From Oryzias latipes (Eukaryota > Chordata > Actinopteri > Beloniformes > Adrianichthyidae): a stretch of DNA of 64,000 nucleotides. A model generated the notes under the pieces. The model was given only the letters and a program-made list of their open reading frames with translations. It was not told the origin of the DNA and did no database searches. The stretch lies in contig NC_019872.2 in assembly GCF_002234675.1 (NCBI RefSeq), positions 10,847,950 through 10,911,949 of the forward strand, in the 5' to 3' direction. The translations under genes and the position numbers were made by a program. Below are positions 1 through 10,502 of the stretch, piece after piece. Numbering within the stretch: position 1 is the stretch's first letter; every line of letters starts with the position of its first letter.

Positions 1-3000
1 TGAAAAGCATACAGGACGATCTAACACGCTGGACCAACCTGCCTCTGTCCCTTATGGGCAAGGTAGCCACGGTTAAAATGAAAATCTTACCCAAGGTTAA
101 TTATCTCTTCTCAATGATTCCCACACAAGCGCCATTAAAATGGTTCAAAACATTAGACTCATCCATATCAAGCTTTCTATGGAACAACAAACCTGCAAGA
201 ATTAGTCTAAAAACTTTAAAATCTGCAAAAAGCTGTGGAGGATTAAAATTACCTAACTTCCACAAATACTTTCTTGCAAATAGATTACAATATATCTTAA
301 AATGGTTAAAAAATAATCCAGAAACCAACTCATGGTTAGACTTGGAACAGGCGTTATGTGGGAAGATCAACCTGTCACAGCTACCATTTATTAGCCAAAC
401 AGTTAAAAAACAGGATTGTTTCAAAAGCATTAATATAAATGCCACTTTAACAGCCTGGTGGGAATTTCTCAAAATATCAAAATCATCAATTCAACCGTGC
501 AAAATGACACCCATCTGGAACAACCCGGACATCCTTATTAACAAAAAAATGATTCACTTCCCAGCTTGGCAAGCAGGGGGCATAAAACAACTAGAGCACG
601 TAATTATTGATAGAAGATTCATAACTCCCCAGGAACTTCAAGACAAATATGGAATAAATAACTTCTTGGAATATCAGCAACTTAAATCAAGTATTACTAA
701 AAAGCATAAATTTAAAGACGACGATTTAAAGCTAGCAGATGTAGTTACCACTCTGATTAATTTTTCAATGAATAGAACTCTCTCCAAAATATACAAACTT
801 TTATGTAATTTAGATAACAATATTGCACTTCCAACAAAAAAATGGGATGCAGATTTGAGCATCAGCACAGATGAAAGCTTCTGGTCAGAACTCTGTGTAA
901 ACACCTTTAAACTGACAAAAAGTCCAAATCTGCAGCTAATCCATCTCAAAACTCTTCACAGAATTTACTACACTGGACAGAGGATGTTCAAGATGGGTCT
1001 CAGTAACTCAGACATTTGCGAGCACTGTGATAATAGTCTACCCGACAGCTACATGCACGCACTGTGGTTCTGCACTCCTGTCCAGGCTCTCTGGCAGCAG
1101 GTATGTGCCGATCTATCAGTCTGGCTTAAGGTTTCAATCACGGCCTCACCGTCATTTTGTGTGCTTGGATTAGCATCAATCATTTTCATAACTCTTTGTA
1201 TTGCCAAAAAAACTATTTTAATAAATTGGAAAAACAAGAAAAATATAAACATAAGTCAACACAGAAATCTGCTGTTTGATCATATCAGCTTGGAAAAAAT
1301 GTCAGCCCAAAGCTCAAGTAACTTGAGCTTTGGGCTTTGAATTCAGTCTCTCTGGTCTCCTGTGGTTGACTCCATGACTTAGGGGGTGGGGGGCTTGGTC
1401 GTCGCTGCTCCTTGCCCTTCTGCCGTGGTTTGGGGCGGGGGTCGGGGCTTCCGGTCCGGCGGGGGCGGTGGGGGGCTCCGTTGGTCGGGGGGTCAGGTCC
1501 GGTGCCTGGGTGGGGCGGGCTGGGGCGCTGCGTGGTCCTCTGGGCTTGGGTGTGGGGGTGCGTGGTGGGGGGGTGGGGTGGTGGTCTGGCTTGGCTTGGG
1601 GGGGTGGTCCCTTTGCCTGTGCTGGGGGGGGTTGGCGGGGGGCGCTGCTCGGGGGGGGGGGGCCCAGCGGCGCCGGGTGGGCTGCCCATCTGCACCTGGG
1701 GCTGGGATCGGCCCTTCCCTGGCTCTGGGACGGGACGGGACAACCCTCTCGGAGCCCCCGGTCGCTCTGGGTGTCACCCGCTTCGGCTGCGGGGTCTGGG
1801 GTGGGGTGGGGGGCTTGTCGGCCCTGTCCTGTGGGGGGGGGGCGTTCTGGTGGGGAGGGGGGCCCATTATTGGTACGGGTCGGGGGCTAGCGGGTCGGGG
1901 TCTCCGCTGAGGCAATCAGTGGTTACCTTGGGCGGTTGGCCTCCTCGGTCCCGTCAAAGCCTGACCAGAGCTCCTCTAGGGCCGGCGTCTGGGGGTGGGG
2001 GCCTGGGCTTGCTCCGGGGGGGGGCGACGCTTTCTGGCTCCTCTCTCTCCGTGTGGGGTGGGTGGTGCAGGGCCTGGGGTGTCGGCGCCTCCGGGGGTGG
2101 GGCCCCTGGGCTGGGTGGCCCTGGCCCCTTTGCTGGGGGGGGGCTGGGGGACGGCTGTTTGACCACCGGGGGACAGTCTACCAGCTGTCCCCAACTTACC
2201 CCCTTCCTCATATAACCTCATATTAGGGTGAGGGGGTGGGGGGTCTAGCCTGCGATGCGCCTTGGGGGGGGGCTACTTGGGAGTGGCCCCCCTCCTATGG
2301 TTGCCGTATGGAGTGGGCCCCCCCTCTTTTGGTTTTATTTGCACCTTAGACATGTAGGGTCCTTGGTAGGGGGGGTGCTTGGACATCACTGCAAGCAAGC
2401 AGCAGATGTCCTCCTGGCACCTTACCTGCCAATTTTAACTGCACCTTAGACATTTAGGGCCCCTTGGTGGGGAGGGTGAGGGGACATCACTGTGAGTAAT
2501 CAGGAGATGTCCCCTTAGTGCCCTACTCGCCAATTTTAACTGCACCCCCCTTAGTACACACACCCCTCCCCCTTCAATATATACATTCCAACATAAACAC
2601 ACACACATGCACACAAACACCCTCTCAAACACACATACACGCACACACATTTTACAAGGAAGGTGGGACCTGGGTCCATCTGTCCCCTACCCCTTCCCTG
2701 GTGGGGGGTGCGGGCCCCTTGGCGATGGCGGCCGTGTCCCTTGGGTGCCGGCTCCCTGGGCCCGGCGGTGCTCTCTCCGCACGGTGGGGGGGTTCATATT
2801 ACACCTGAGCCAGGGGTGTTCGTGTCCCTGGGGGGTGGGTCCTGGTCCTTGCTCCTGAGCGCTGGGCCCCGCCAAACTTCCAACATGGCCGAGCCTGGTC
2901 GGGCCATATTTATAACACCCCTTGTGGGCCACCCTTTTTTCCCCGGGGTTCCCCCCTCCTGGGCGGGGGCGGCGGGCCCCTGCCTTGCTCCTCCCTGGAC

Positions 3001-4030
3001 CAACCGTGGGCCGGGTGGGTGGCTGCCTGGAGTGCGGAGCGGGTCTCCCTTGGGGGGTCCTGGCTCGTACCTGGGGTTGGGGCGGGGGGATGCCCGGAAC
3101 TCCTGGGTGGTGGTGGGGTGCTCGTCTGGGGCTGTGGGCGTCCTTCTCCGGTGGGGCCCTGCGTTGGGCTCTTCCGGCGCGGCGGGGGGGCTGCTTTCCT
3201 GGCTGGGCTGGGGCGGCGCTCTCTTTCCCTCCGCGCCTCCCTGCTCTCTGGCTCTGGGGGCCTCGCGGCGGTCCTGCTGGCCCTGGCCTGGGTGGGGGTC
3301 TTGGTCGCCCGGGGGGGCGGTTGTTCCCTGCCTGTTCCCGTGTGGCGTTGGGGGAATTCCGGCTGCCGCTGCTGCTGCGGCGGGGGTCTGGGTGTGGGGG
3401 TGGCTGGGCGCTCCTCCTCCTTCTTTTCACATTCCACCATCCACTTTAGAAGAACATAAACACTCACCTGAGCACAGGTGTTAGCTCACCTTTGCACTTA
3501 TAGTTTGAATGAATGAATGAATGAAAGATTTCACACTAGTTGGTTTAAAGGCATAGGTAGGCGTTCGTGAACACTATCTGTTTTGTGTACATGTTGACAT
3601 GTGGACATTTTTGCAGCTAGCAGGTGTGTTGATAATATTTGAGTGTGTGTGAACAGGCCCCGCCCTTTTTGTATTACATTTGAACCGTACCGTAATGATA
3701 AACAACCAGTAAACCTGTCTGCTCTATGCTGCTTCATGGTCTTACCCCCCCTCTCACTATCACCCCCCCCCCCCCCCCCCCCGACATCCCTCCCTCTTCT
3801 TCCCTTCTTTCCTTTTCTGTCCAGTCCAACACCAAAGATTTTCAATCATGGTTGAAATGAATAAAGTTTGGCCTCAATTACAAAAGGGGTTTATTCAGTC
3901 ATACCTTTGGTTTGTCTGTAGATTAATAACCCCTCTTGTTAAAGTAAAATATGTCCAACACAAGAGGCCCTCAGCTCTCATCTGCCTGCCTAGCTGTTGG
4001 ACAGGACAAGTAAAAGAAAAAAAAAGAAAA
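1..4030 (+). mobile_element. L1-type LINE, 5' cut by window edge, with long G-rich 3' UTR and poly-A tail
   Basis: The element runs in from the left edge. It has the end of ORF2 (to 1340), then about 2.1 kb of extremely G-rich plus-strand DNA (about 1380-3430), then a CA-rich stretch near 2590-2650. A lower-GC tail holds a C20 run (3763-3782) and an AATAAA near 3861, and A-rich sequence follows from about 4010. The block from about 1925 to 4015 recurs inverted at 15729-17775, and its tail recurs in diverged form near 61660-61912, which marks it as a repeat with a fixed 3' end. G-rich 3' UTRs are typical of L1 elements in vertebrates. The many open frames in the GC-rich part are composition artefacts. 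The right edge is set at the A-rich tail and is uncertain by about 30 bases. Confidence 0.8.
3..1340 (+). CDS. L1 ORF2 protein, C-terminal part (partial)
   Basis: The frame is open from base 3 to the stop at 1338-1340, 445 codons, with no start inside the window. The sequence fits the region after the reverse-transcriptase core of L1 ORF2. It has the conserved run with NYLFSMIPTQAP and WFKTLDSSISSFLWNN, followed by GGLKLPNF. A cysteine cluster lies near residues 339-357 (C-x2-C-x9-H-x4-C), as at the C-terminus of L1 ORF2. The first in-frame ATG at 54 is internal and is not the real start. ORF2 makes the endonuclease/reverse transcriptase that copies L1 RNA at the target site. No frameshift is seen in this segment, so the insertion may be fairly young. 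Whether the full element is intact lies outside the window. Confidence 0.8.
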   Translation, partial: KSIQDDLTRWTNLPLSLMGKVATVKMKILPKVNYLFSMIPTQAPLKWFKTLDSSISSFLWNNKPARISLKTLKSAKSCGGLKLPNFHKYFLANRLQYILKWLKNNPETNSWLDLEQALCGKINLSQLPFISQTVKKQDCFKSININATLTAWWEFLKISKSSIQPCKMTPIWNNPDILINKKMIHFPAWQAGGIKQLEHVIIDRRFITPQELQDKYGINNFLEYQQLKSSITKKHKFKDDDLKLADVVTTLINFSMNRTLSKIYKLLCNLDNNIALPTKKWDADLSISTDESFWSELCVNTFKLTKSPNLQLIHLKTLHRIYYTGQRMFKMGLSNSDICEHCDNSLPDSYMHALWFCTPVQALWQQVCADLSVWLKVSITASPSFCVLGLASIIFITLCIAKKTILINWKNKKNINISQHRNLLFDHISLEKMSAQSSSNLSFGL

Positions 4031-4490
4031 ATAAAAAAAAATAATACTTCTTTGAACAAAGCTGAAATTAATCACGGTAATTAGGAAATACAAACAAATT
4101 AGAGACATGTATTCAAAATAAGAAAACCGAAATAATTGCAAAATTCTTTTACACAAAATGAATTAGACCGATACTACCTTACCATGTTTTTAAAAAGATT
4201 TGTCCAACTTTAGGGAACCTCCCGAGAAAGTTATTTTCATTCAAACAGAGACGGGTGCTGCAGCCACGCACATAGTCAATCTCGCCGTTGTGGCAAAGAC
4301 TTCCGTCGGAAGCACTGCGCTACTTAAAAATCTTTTTCGTCGAACCAAAAGCCCACTGAAATTTGTTTTTAACGACGTCTTACAACCGAGGTCATGACCA
4401 CGCTCAGTAACGACGATCCCCGCCATGATTTTACCACAAATTAGATCACAAACTCTTCAATTTTGTTCGTGTGAAAGTTTAGCGTGTTCC

Positions 4491-4632
4491 GCCATTTTGA
4501 TCTCTAGGGACGCCGTCTCGCCGCCCACATGGTACACACAAAACCAATCATAGCCGTCGACGCCATTTTGGTTTCTAGGACTGCGTCACACTGACCACGT
4601 GGTACAAACAAAACCAATCAGAGCCGTCGACA
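4491..4632. repeat. Two tandem ~70-bp units, each with a CCAAT box
   Basis: Units start with GCCATTTTG at 4491 and 4562 and end with GCCGTCGAC. Each carries AAACCAATCA (4541-4550 and 4611-4620). Duplicated CCAAT boxes at 70-bp spacing resemble promoter or enhancer repeats of LTR elements. Function is inferred only. Confidence 0.6.
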
Positions 4633-5063
4633 CATTCGAAAGCAACTAAAACATCCCGTCATTGGTCCATTCGACGTAAACAAGATGTAAACAAAATGGC
4701 CGCGTCCAAAGAGAAAACAATACACAGGGAAATGTGGAAAATAAAGTTAAAATTCACAGATTTCAAACACTTTTTCATCGCATTCTTTCCAAAATCTCAT
4801 ACATTTCATTCCATTCATCCTCATCCAAGTCATATTCACCTCTGTTGTCAAGTCAAGTCGTCTGTCGTCGTAATGTCTGTTCCAGTCATATATTGTCCGG
4901 ACAAGATGCATCATATATCTCATATTTTCTCAAATTTACCTTTCATGTTAGTTGCAGATCCTTCTTTGGTCCCTCTCCATCTAAAAAAATAATTTGTAAA
5001 GGTCGCCGCCTTCTTCGTGTTGCCGAATTTTGTCCTATCGCGCACTAATTAGCTCCTATGCTA

Positions 5064-5265
5064 CACTGTTTTTTGTAAGCCTCTGTCTGACGTACAGGCG
5101 CCAACAGACACAAACCTACTGAATTATTCCTATAATAACACTGTTTTTTGTATGTTCTAACGTACAGGCTCCAACAGACGCAAACCTACCGAATTACTTT
5201 TATAATAACACTGTTTTTTGTACGGTCCCACCGTACAGGATCCAACAGACGCAAACCTACCTGTT
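5064..5265. repeat. Three tandem units of about 70-75 bp
   Basis: The motif CACTGTTTTTTGTA begins at 5064, 5139 and 5209. Each time it is followed by a variable stretch, CGTACAGG and CCAACAGACGCAAACCTAC. The units differ at several positions, so the array is not a recent expansion. It lies in the presumed LTR-element leader. Confidence 0.7.
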
Positions 5266-5585
5266 TTCGCACACCCTGTGTCGCAGGCTTGCAGTCAACC
5301 ATCCCTTTTAAGCTTAGGGTTAACCATACGGGGTACACTCCGCCACCCACGCAATCGACTTCTCCTTTAATTTGAATTATTCGACTATTGAATAACTTAA
5401 TCAATATGTAGACTTTACAAAAGGCTCTGCTCACCGTTCTTTTATGAGGCCTCTGAAGGAGTCGACCGCATGGAAGGAAGCATCCCCTGACTTTACGCCG
5501 AAACTCCAGAATTCTCGCAATAAACCACTATGATCCGGTCCAACCAGTCCGATCCGCGTTCCAATCCGCGTTCCTTCCCAACTTT

Positions 5586-5603
5586 CACGTTCAGGGGTCA
5601 CCA
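5586..5603 (-). other. Primer-binding-site-like sequence of an LTR element
   Basis: Read on the minus strand, five T residues after the LTR end lead into TGGTGACCCCTGAACGTG. A TGG-starting segment just downstream of a 5' LTR is the usual place for the tRNA primer site of LTR retrotransposons and retrovirus-like elements. The matching tRNA cannot be named without a search. Confidence 0.55.
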
Positions 5604-5607
5604 AAAA

Positions 5608-6351
5608 TGTAGCAAAAAATCTGTCGCTTTGAGATTTCTTCCATGCGTGCTCAAAAAAGTCGGGAGATGAAGACCAGAAAATGCGAACAGAATAAAATTA
5701 AGAGTTTTTATTGTCCCTAACAAAGAGCTCTAATACAAAATAAAACAGATCATCTGGGTTCCCAAATCCAAAGTCTGCAAAACGTAAGAAGTTACATACG
5801 AATATACATGCAGCTGTCTGAGAACAAAGGAAATTCCTTGAGTGCAGACTTATAAACATGTGGTCAGAATCTCCTCCCCCCGGAAGCATGATGGCGGCCG
5901 AATCTCCGCCTCTGGCCGCTCGGATTGGCTGACAGAGGAGCCTGCCTACTTCCTTCAGTCCATACTTGGAATCACAGCATCTGCTTTCTGCTCCGCCATG
6001 TGGTCTTCCATAGGTGGCAGGAACTTTCACCGCAGGCAGTCGGTCTTAACGCTTTGTTCTCCACATGTGAGCTGGCGCCTGCAGAGGTTCCCATACATTG
6101 AATCATTCCGAGAGATGATTAATTTATGGTCCATGTCAGACCTACAGCCCAGACTTCCAAATGGCCTTAGAAGATCAAAGTGTCCCTGCAGGGGGATGAG
6201 CTTGGAGCTGCAGTCAAAACTTTCTCACATAAGCAACTTAAGGATGTACCTTCAAAGTTCAAAGGACGGGAAAAACACACACTAATAAAACTAAACTTCA
6301 GTGAGGCAGAAAAACTTAATAAAATGAAGACAACAAATATATATTCCTTCA
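5608..6351 (-). mobile_element. Long terminal repeat (744 bp), minus orientation
   Basis: Read on the minus strand it begins TGAAGGAATA and ends TTTTTTGCTACA, giving TG...CA ends. An AATAAA polyadenylation signal lies near the 3' end in the context GGGACAATAAAAACTC. A primer-binding-like site follows directly. A second copy of the same LTR lies in the opposite orientation at 7294-7963. The high-coordinate end abuts sequence that matches a synj1 intron from about 34343 on, so this end is the 5' junction of the insertion. No partner LTR in the same orientation is visible in the window, so the element is incomplete or rearranged. Confidence 0.65.
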
Positions 6352-8470
6352 ATATGCATTGTTTGCTGTATCCTCAGCTGCTGGACAGGACTAATAGAAG
6401 GGGAAAAAAATGAGAAATTATCTTAGAAAAACCAAGAAAAAGCTTGTGTTTACACTGCATTACATAACAGTTAGGCTGTTCTCTCACCAAGTATTTGGCA
6501 ATTCTCCCAGTCTTTGTAAAATGTACCTAGAACACATAGAATGAAACAAATGTTGTTGCTGTTTTCCTGCCTAAAGGTAACGTTTTCATCATTTTACTAA
6601 ATAATAAATACCCAACCTGGTATTAAACTCCTTATACCTTCCCTTTTGCTGTGTTGCAGAATTTCTTTTTCATTTTTAACTGGTTGGGATTTTCTTGACA
6701 GCTTTGTTTTTTAATCGAGCAACAACTAAATATACGATTTTCCAAGTATGTTTATGTTGCAGTCATACATTTGTGGTGCTTTTTAATGAGAAAACTTCAT
6801 CTTCATCGCTTTTAGAGTCACCTGAAGGCGTCGGAGCATTCAGCCTCAGTGAAAATGATCAACTTTGACTATCATCAAAATGTGAAGGGTGGCAAAGCCG
6901 ACAAACTCCACAGCGTTTTGAAGCCTCAGCTCAATAAGTTCATAGAAGAATGTGGGTTCTTCTACTATTCTGGGGAAACTGGCATCGTAAGGTAACACAA
7001 AATCCCACCTACCTGTATATTTTTTTCACTATTTCTAAAAGTAACGTTGCCCTTTAACTATTCTCTGTATGTATTAGTTACAATTACCATCTATTTATTT
7101 TGAAAAACTGCTGTGTTAAGCAAACGATTTCTGAACATTCTTTTCCAAGTGATGTTCCTGTTATGACCTGTGAAGCCTCACAGGTCATAACAGGCCGTCT
7201 TTGAACAGCCAAGAGACAAGTGGTTCTTGTTCCTCTTCCAGGGATTGAGTGAAAATGTCTCGCTTGTGTACAAATCCATTGCTCTGTACAGCTTGAAGGA
7301 ATATATATTTGTTGTCTTCATTTTATTATGTTTTTCTGTCTCACTGAAGTTTAGTTTTATTAGTGTGTGTTGTTTCTGTCCTTTGAACTTTGAAGAAGCT
7401 TCCTTAAATTGCATATGTAAGGAGGTTTCAGGGCTGCAGCTGTAAGCTCGTCCCCTTTCAGGGGAAACAGAGTTTTTGATCTTCTGAGGCCATATGATCA
7501 AAGGTCATAAATTAAGCATCTCTGGGGCTGATTCAATGTATGGGAACCTCTCCAGGCGGCCTTTCACGTGTGGACAACAAAGCTCTAGGATCGACTCCCT
7601 GCGGTGACAGATCCTGCCACCTGTGTTGGACCCCACGGGTGTTCCGTACCGTGTCCATCTGTGAGGTTTCTCCCCCGAGACCAGATGCTGTGATTCCAAG
7701 TATGGGCTGAAGGAAGTAGGCGGGCTCCTCTGTCAGCCAATCTCTAGCGACCAGAGGCGGAGATTCAGCAGCCATCATGCTTCAGGAGGAGGGACTCTGA
7801 CCACATGTTTAAAAAGGGCCATGCTTTGGAAAAAGCTTGGTCTCCAGACAAGCTGCATGTAAATCTGGATTGTAATTTCTTACGTATTGCAGGCCTTGAT
7901 TTTGGGCACCCAGATCGATCTGTTTTATTTTGTTTAGAGCTCTTTGTTAGGGACAATAAAAACTATTTAATCTTAATCACAGATGATTTACTGCATCTGG
8001 AATAGATCTTTGTCATGTCTTCACAGGACTCAGGGGGGGACCATGAGGACTAACTGCCTGGACTGTTTGGACAGAAACAATAGTGTTCAAGCCTTTTTTG
8101 GCCTGAGGTAGGAAGGCTTCGGTGTTGAGGGTTGTTCTTTCTGTGCTATGTAAAGGAATTTAACTGATATTTTTAATATGATATACTTTTATTTTATTTT
8201 TTTATCTTTAGATGTTGACCAGGCAGTTAGAACAAATGGGCCTGACAGAGAAACCCCAGTTGGTTGCCCAGTTCCAGGAGGTTTTTCTGACCATGTGGTC
8301 TGTTAACGGGGATTCCGTCAGTAAGATCTATGCGGGCACTGGTGCTCTGGATGGCAAAGCCAAGGTATGCACAAAAACAATCGACCTTTCAATGATGCAA
8401 AACATCATTGTGTAGAGCAGCTTGTGAAAAAGTTTTCTTTTATTTGTGAAAATCTTTTGTCAATTATTGA
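6352..8470 (+). pseudogene. Partial duplicate of synj1 (exons 8-10 with introns), broken
   Basis: This segment matches synj1 34343-36065 at high identity in introns as well as exons, so it is a DNA-level duplicate rather than a processed copy. Copied exons are 6816-6991, 8027-8107 and 8212-8364, parallel to 35017-35192, 35622-35703 and 35808-35960. It is non-functional for several reasons. About 200 bp that include exon 7 are deleted near 6745. The exon-9 copy lacks one T near its end (GGCCTGAG against GGCCTTGAG), which shifts the frame. The residue after the catalytic arginine of the Sac1 CX5R motif is Asn instead of Thr. Two Arg codons in the exon-10 copy are changed to Gln and Leu. A large LTR fragment interrupts the intron at 7294-7963. 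No promoter or other exons are present. Confidence 0.9.
7294..7963 (+). mobile_element. LTR fragment inside the synj1 pseudo-copy, plus orientation
   Basis: It begins TGAAGGAATATATA directly after GTACAGCT of the duplicated synj1 intron. It parallels the minus-strand LTR at 5608-6351 over almost its whole length, with many substitutions and small indels. The copy stops just after the AATAAA signal (7955-7960 region). Host-like sequence CTATTTAATCTT follows, so the last ~90 bp of the LTR are missing. The parental synj1 intron at 35480-35560 has no such insertion. Confidence 0.7.
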
Positions 8471-8787
8471 AAAATTCTGTGTATGGCAATGAGACTCAAG
8501 CTGGTCATTTCTTACGGTTCAATCAGGTAAAAAGGAAAAAAAAAATTGAAATTTAAATGGTCAAATTCAATAAATAACACATCTGAAAATCCACTTGAAG
8601 CTTCATCTAATTCAATTTTGACTTAAAAGACTATTACGGTATTGAAAGCACAACATTTATTAGTAACTTATTGGGCCCCGTACTCCTGGGAAAGTTGCGC
8701 AAACTATCATCACTGTTCACCACACCTTCATCTCTAATTTAACTAGAAACCAAATGTTTGATTCCATGTGGCTTTAAACTCGATTTA
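8471..8787. repeat. Fragment shared with the region downstream of slc46a3
   Basis: No gene is seen. About 8490-8575 resembles 19715-19810 (shared TCAGGTAAAAAGGAAAAAA). About 8570-8690 resembles 18815-18920 (shared CCACTTGAAGCTTCATCTAA and CTATTACGGTATTGAAAG). The two parts are adjacent here but about 800 bp apart and in reversed order there. This is either a dispersed repeat or part of the local rearrangement that made the synj1 pseudo-copy. Confidence 0.6.
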
Positions 8788-10063
8788 TATGGAGTGATAT
8801 TTCTGCCACCACGTTGCACACAAAACTTTCTAAGTTGAACACAAAACTTTCTAAGTTTTTTGCTCAAAAATTTTTTTTTTGCTTTCAAAATTATTTTTGG
8901 ATGAAGACGTTTTCATTTTTTTAAATATAATTTTAACAATAATTCATACTTTCTTTTTTTTAGCATTAGTTCATTTTTATTCAGTCAAATTTTTGAATTT
9001 ATGACTGAGGATCTCTTGAAACTGTAAAGTTTATCTTCTGACATTAAATCAACAGGCCTGTGTGTGATCTGTTAATCCTGCAGAGCAAAATATTAGTGAA
9101 AAGTGTTATTTTTTTAAGGTCTGTTTGTTAAAACAAAACAATAAAAGATTCAAAGCACATATTATTTTATGCTGCACACGTGTTTGGGATCAGATGAACA
9201 GCAATAAAAAGCAGAAGAATGATGGCTCACCACAGTTAACTCAATGTATATAACACAGAAGAGGCATTTTTGACTTTTATTATCATTTATGTTTTAGAAC
9301 TTGTAAGCGTTTGTCCAAAGTTAAAAAATGTTAGTCATAAAAAATGCTATTTTCTCTTAATATTTCAACAATTTTGACTAAAATAAAACAATAGTTCAGA
9401 TACAAATCTTAAAAAGTGTTGCTTCCCTGCTGGACAGAGTCAGAGCTCGGACGTTTTTTTCTGCTGCAGACATTTTAAACACGTTCATCACTACACTGAC
9501 ATGAATAAATACTAAACTCTGTTTGATTTTAGCTGCTTTGCTGCTCCTTCTGGGTTTTACTCTCAGAGGAACGGGCCAGAATCGTTGAAAACGGCAGAAC
9601 CCTGTACGAACAGAACCGACACAAAGTCTAAAGTCCATGTCTGCCTCGGCGTACCGTCAATATCCGTCAATATGAGACAGAGACACTTGATTGGTTAGAA
9701 TCTGGACCAATCAGCAGCTGTTTGATGGCAGCTTGGTCACGTCAAAACAAAACTTAACTCAGCAAAGATAGGAAAAAAGTGAGATGACACACAACGCATG
9801 CAAATTTCTTTTTGTCGATGTCAGTGGCAGTCATATCACGCTAAGTCGCGCTCAAAGTAGTCAGCAAAATCAAAGATAGGACAAAAGCGACATTTGACAC
9901 AACGCACGCGAAAAAAAGTGTTTTGCAAACGCAAAAAACGTTTTTGAAAGCAAAAAAAAGTTTTAGAAAGCAAAAAAAAATTTTTGAGCAAAAAACTTAG
10001 AAAGTTTTGTGTTCAACTTAGAAAGTTTTGTGTGCAACGTGGTGGCAGAAATATCACTCCATA
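8788..10063. mobile_element. Non-autonomous inverted-repeat DNA element (A), 1276 bp, 6-bp target duplication
   Basis: The ends are inverted: TATGGAGTGATATTTCTGCC on the left and its complement on the right. The inverted arms extend at least 90 bp (to about 8880 and from about 9970). GATTTA flanks both sides (8782-8787 and 10064-10069), a perfect 6-bp direct repeat. No transposase frame is present; the longest ORF (minus, 80 aa) resembles nothing I know. The interior carries an imperfect direct repeat around 9760-9910 (CAAAGATAGGA...CACAACGCA). The termini resemble those of element C. A 6-bp duplication fits the IS3EU or Dada superfamilies as I recall them; the assignment is tentative. Confidence 0.8.
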
Positions 10064-10069
10064 GATTTA

Positions 10070-10502
10070 AACTCAGTGTCACAGTGTGTGCCGGCTTGGT
10101 CATTTTTTCACACAGACGAGAGGCATTCGAGTTCCTTGTACTGCTGTTTAATGTGGTGTTCCTTACTTTAAACTTTACACCGCATCAACATCCGTAGAAT
10201 GAATAGCTTTTATTGTCACATGTACAGCTTTTACACTGGCATATGAGATGAGTTCTAGCAAACAAAAGTAATAATTAACTATAACATATGAATTGCACAT
10301 CTTTATACAAATAATGCACAAAATAATACACATACATACCACTTTGGCCTGCTAATGAACAACCGGTTGAACTAAAACACAAAAAATCTTCTTAATTGTT
10401 CTCTTATTGCCGTCTGTCGTGCTGACTTCGCATGTCCTGCTCTTATAGGAAACAGGAAGTGCCTCTTACAACCTGTAGCTGAACTCGGTTAATCTAAACA
10501 TT
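10070..10502. other. Intergenic spacer, nothing recognised
   Basis: About 430 bp of AT-rich DNA between elements A and C. It contains no long reading frame, no clear repeat and no RNA gene that I can see. Confidence 0.5.

Larger units (their letters stand above)
4031..5585 (-). other. Probable leader and internal remnant of an LTR retroelement; no coding region seen
   Basis: This stretch lies between the L1 tail and a minus-strand primer-binding-site-like sequence at 5586-5603. On the minus strand it would be the untranslated leader and internal region after the LTR at 5608-6351. No gag or pol frame is readable; all frames are short. It contains two tandem-repeat blocks (4491-4632 and 5064-5265) and duplicated CCAAT boxes, so part of it could instead be regulatory DNA of another element. 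The boundary with the L1 tail is not precise. Confidence 0.4.

Noticed and set aside
1285-3484. Long overlapping ORFs on both strands in the G-rich block (up to 273 codons)
   Set aside because: Low-complexity Gly/Pro/Arg/Trp composition, open in many frames at once, and repeated in the inverted L1 copy at 15729-17775. They reflect GC-rich L1 3' UTR, not genes.
5842-6285. 147-codon plus-strand ORF
   Set aside because: It lies inside the LTR, on the strand opposite to its transcription, and is disrupted in the second LTR copy.
8212-8415. A 67-codon ORF with clear synaptojanin sequence
   Set aside because: It is exon 10 of the broken synj1 duplicate running into its intron, not an independent gene.
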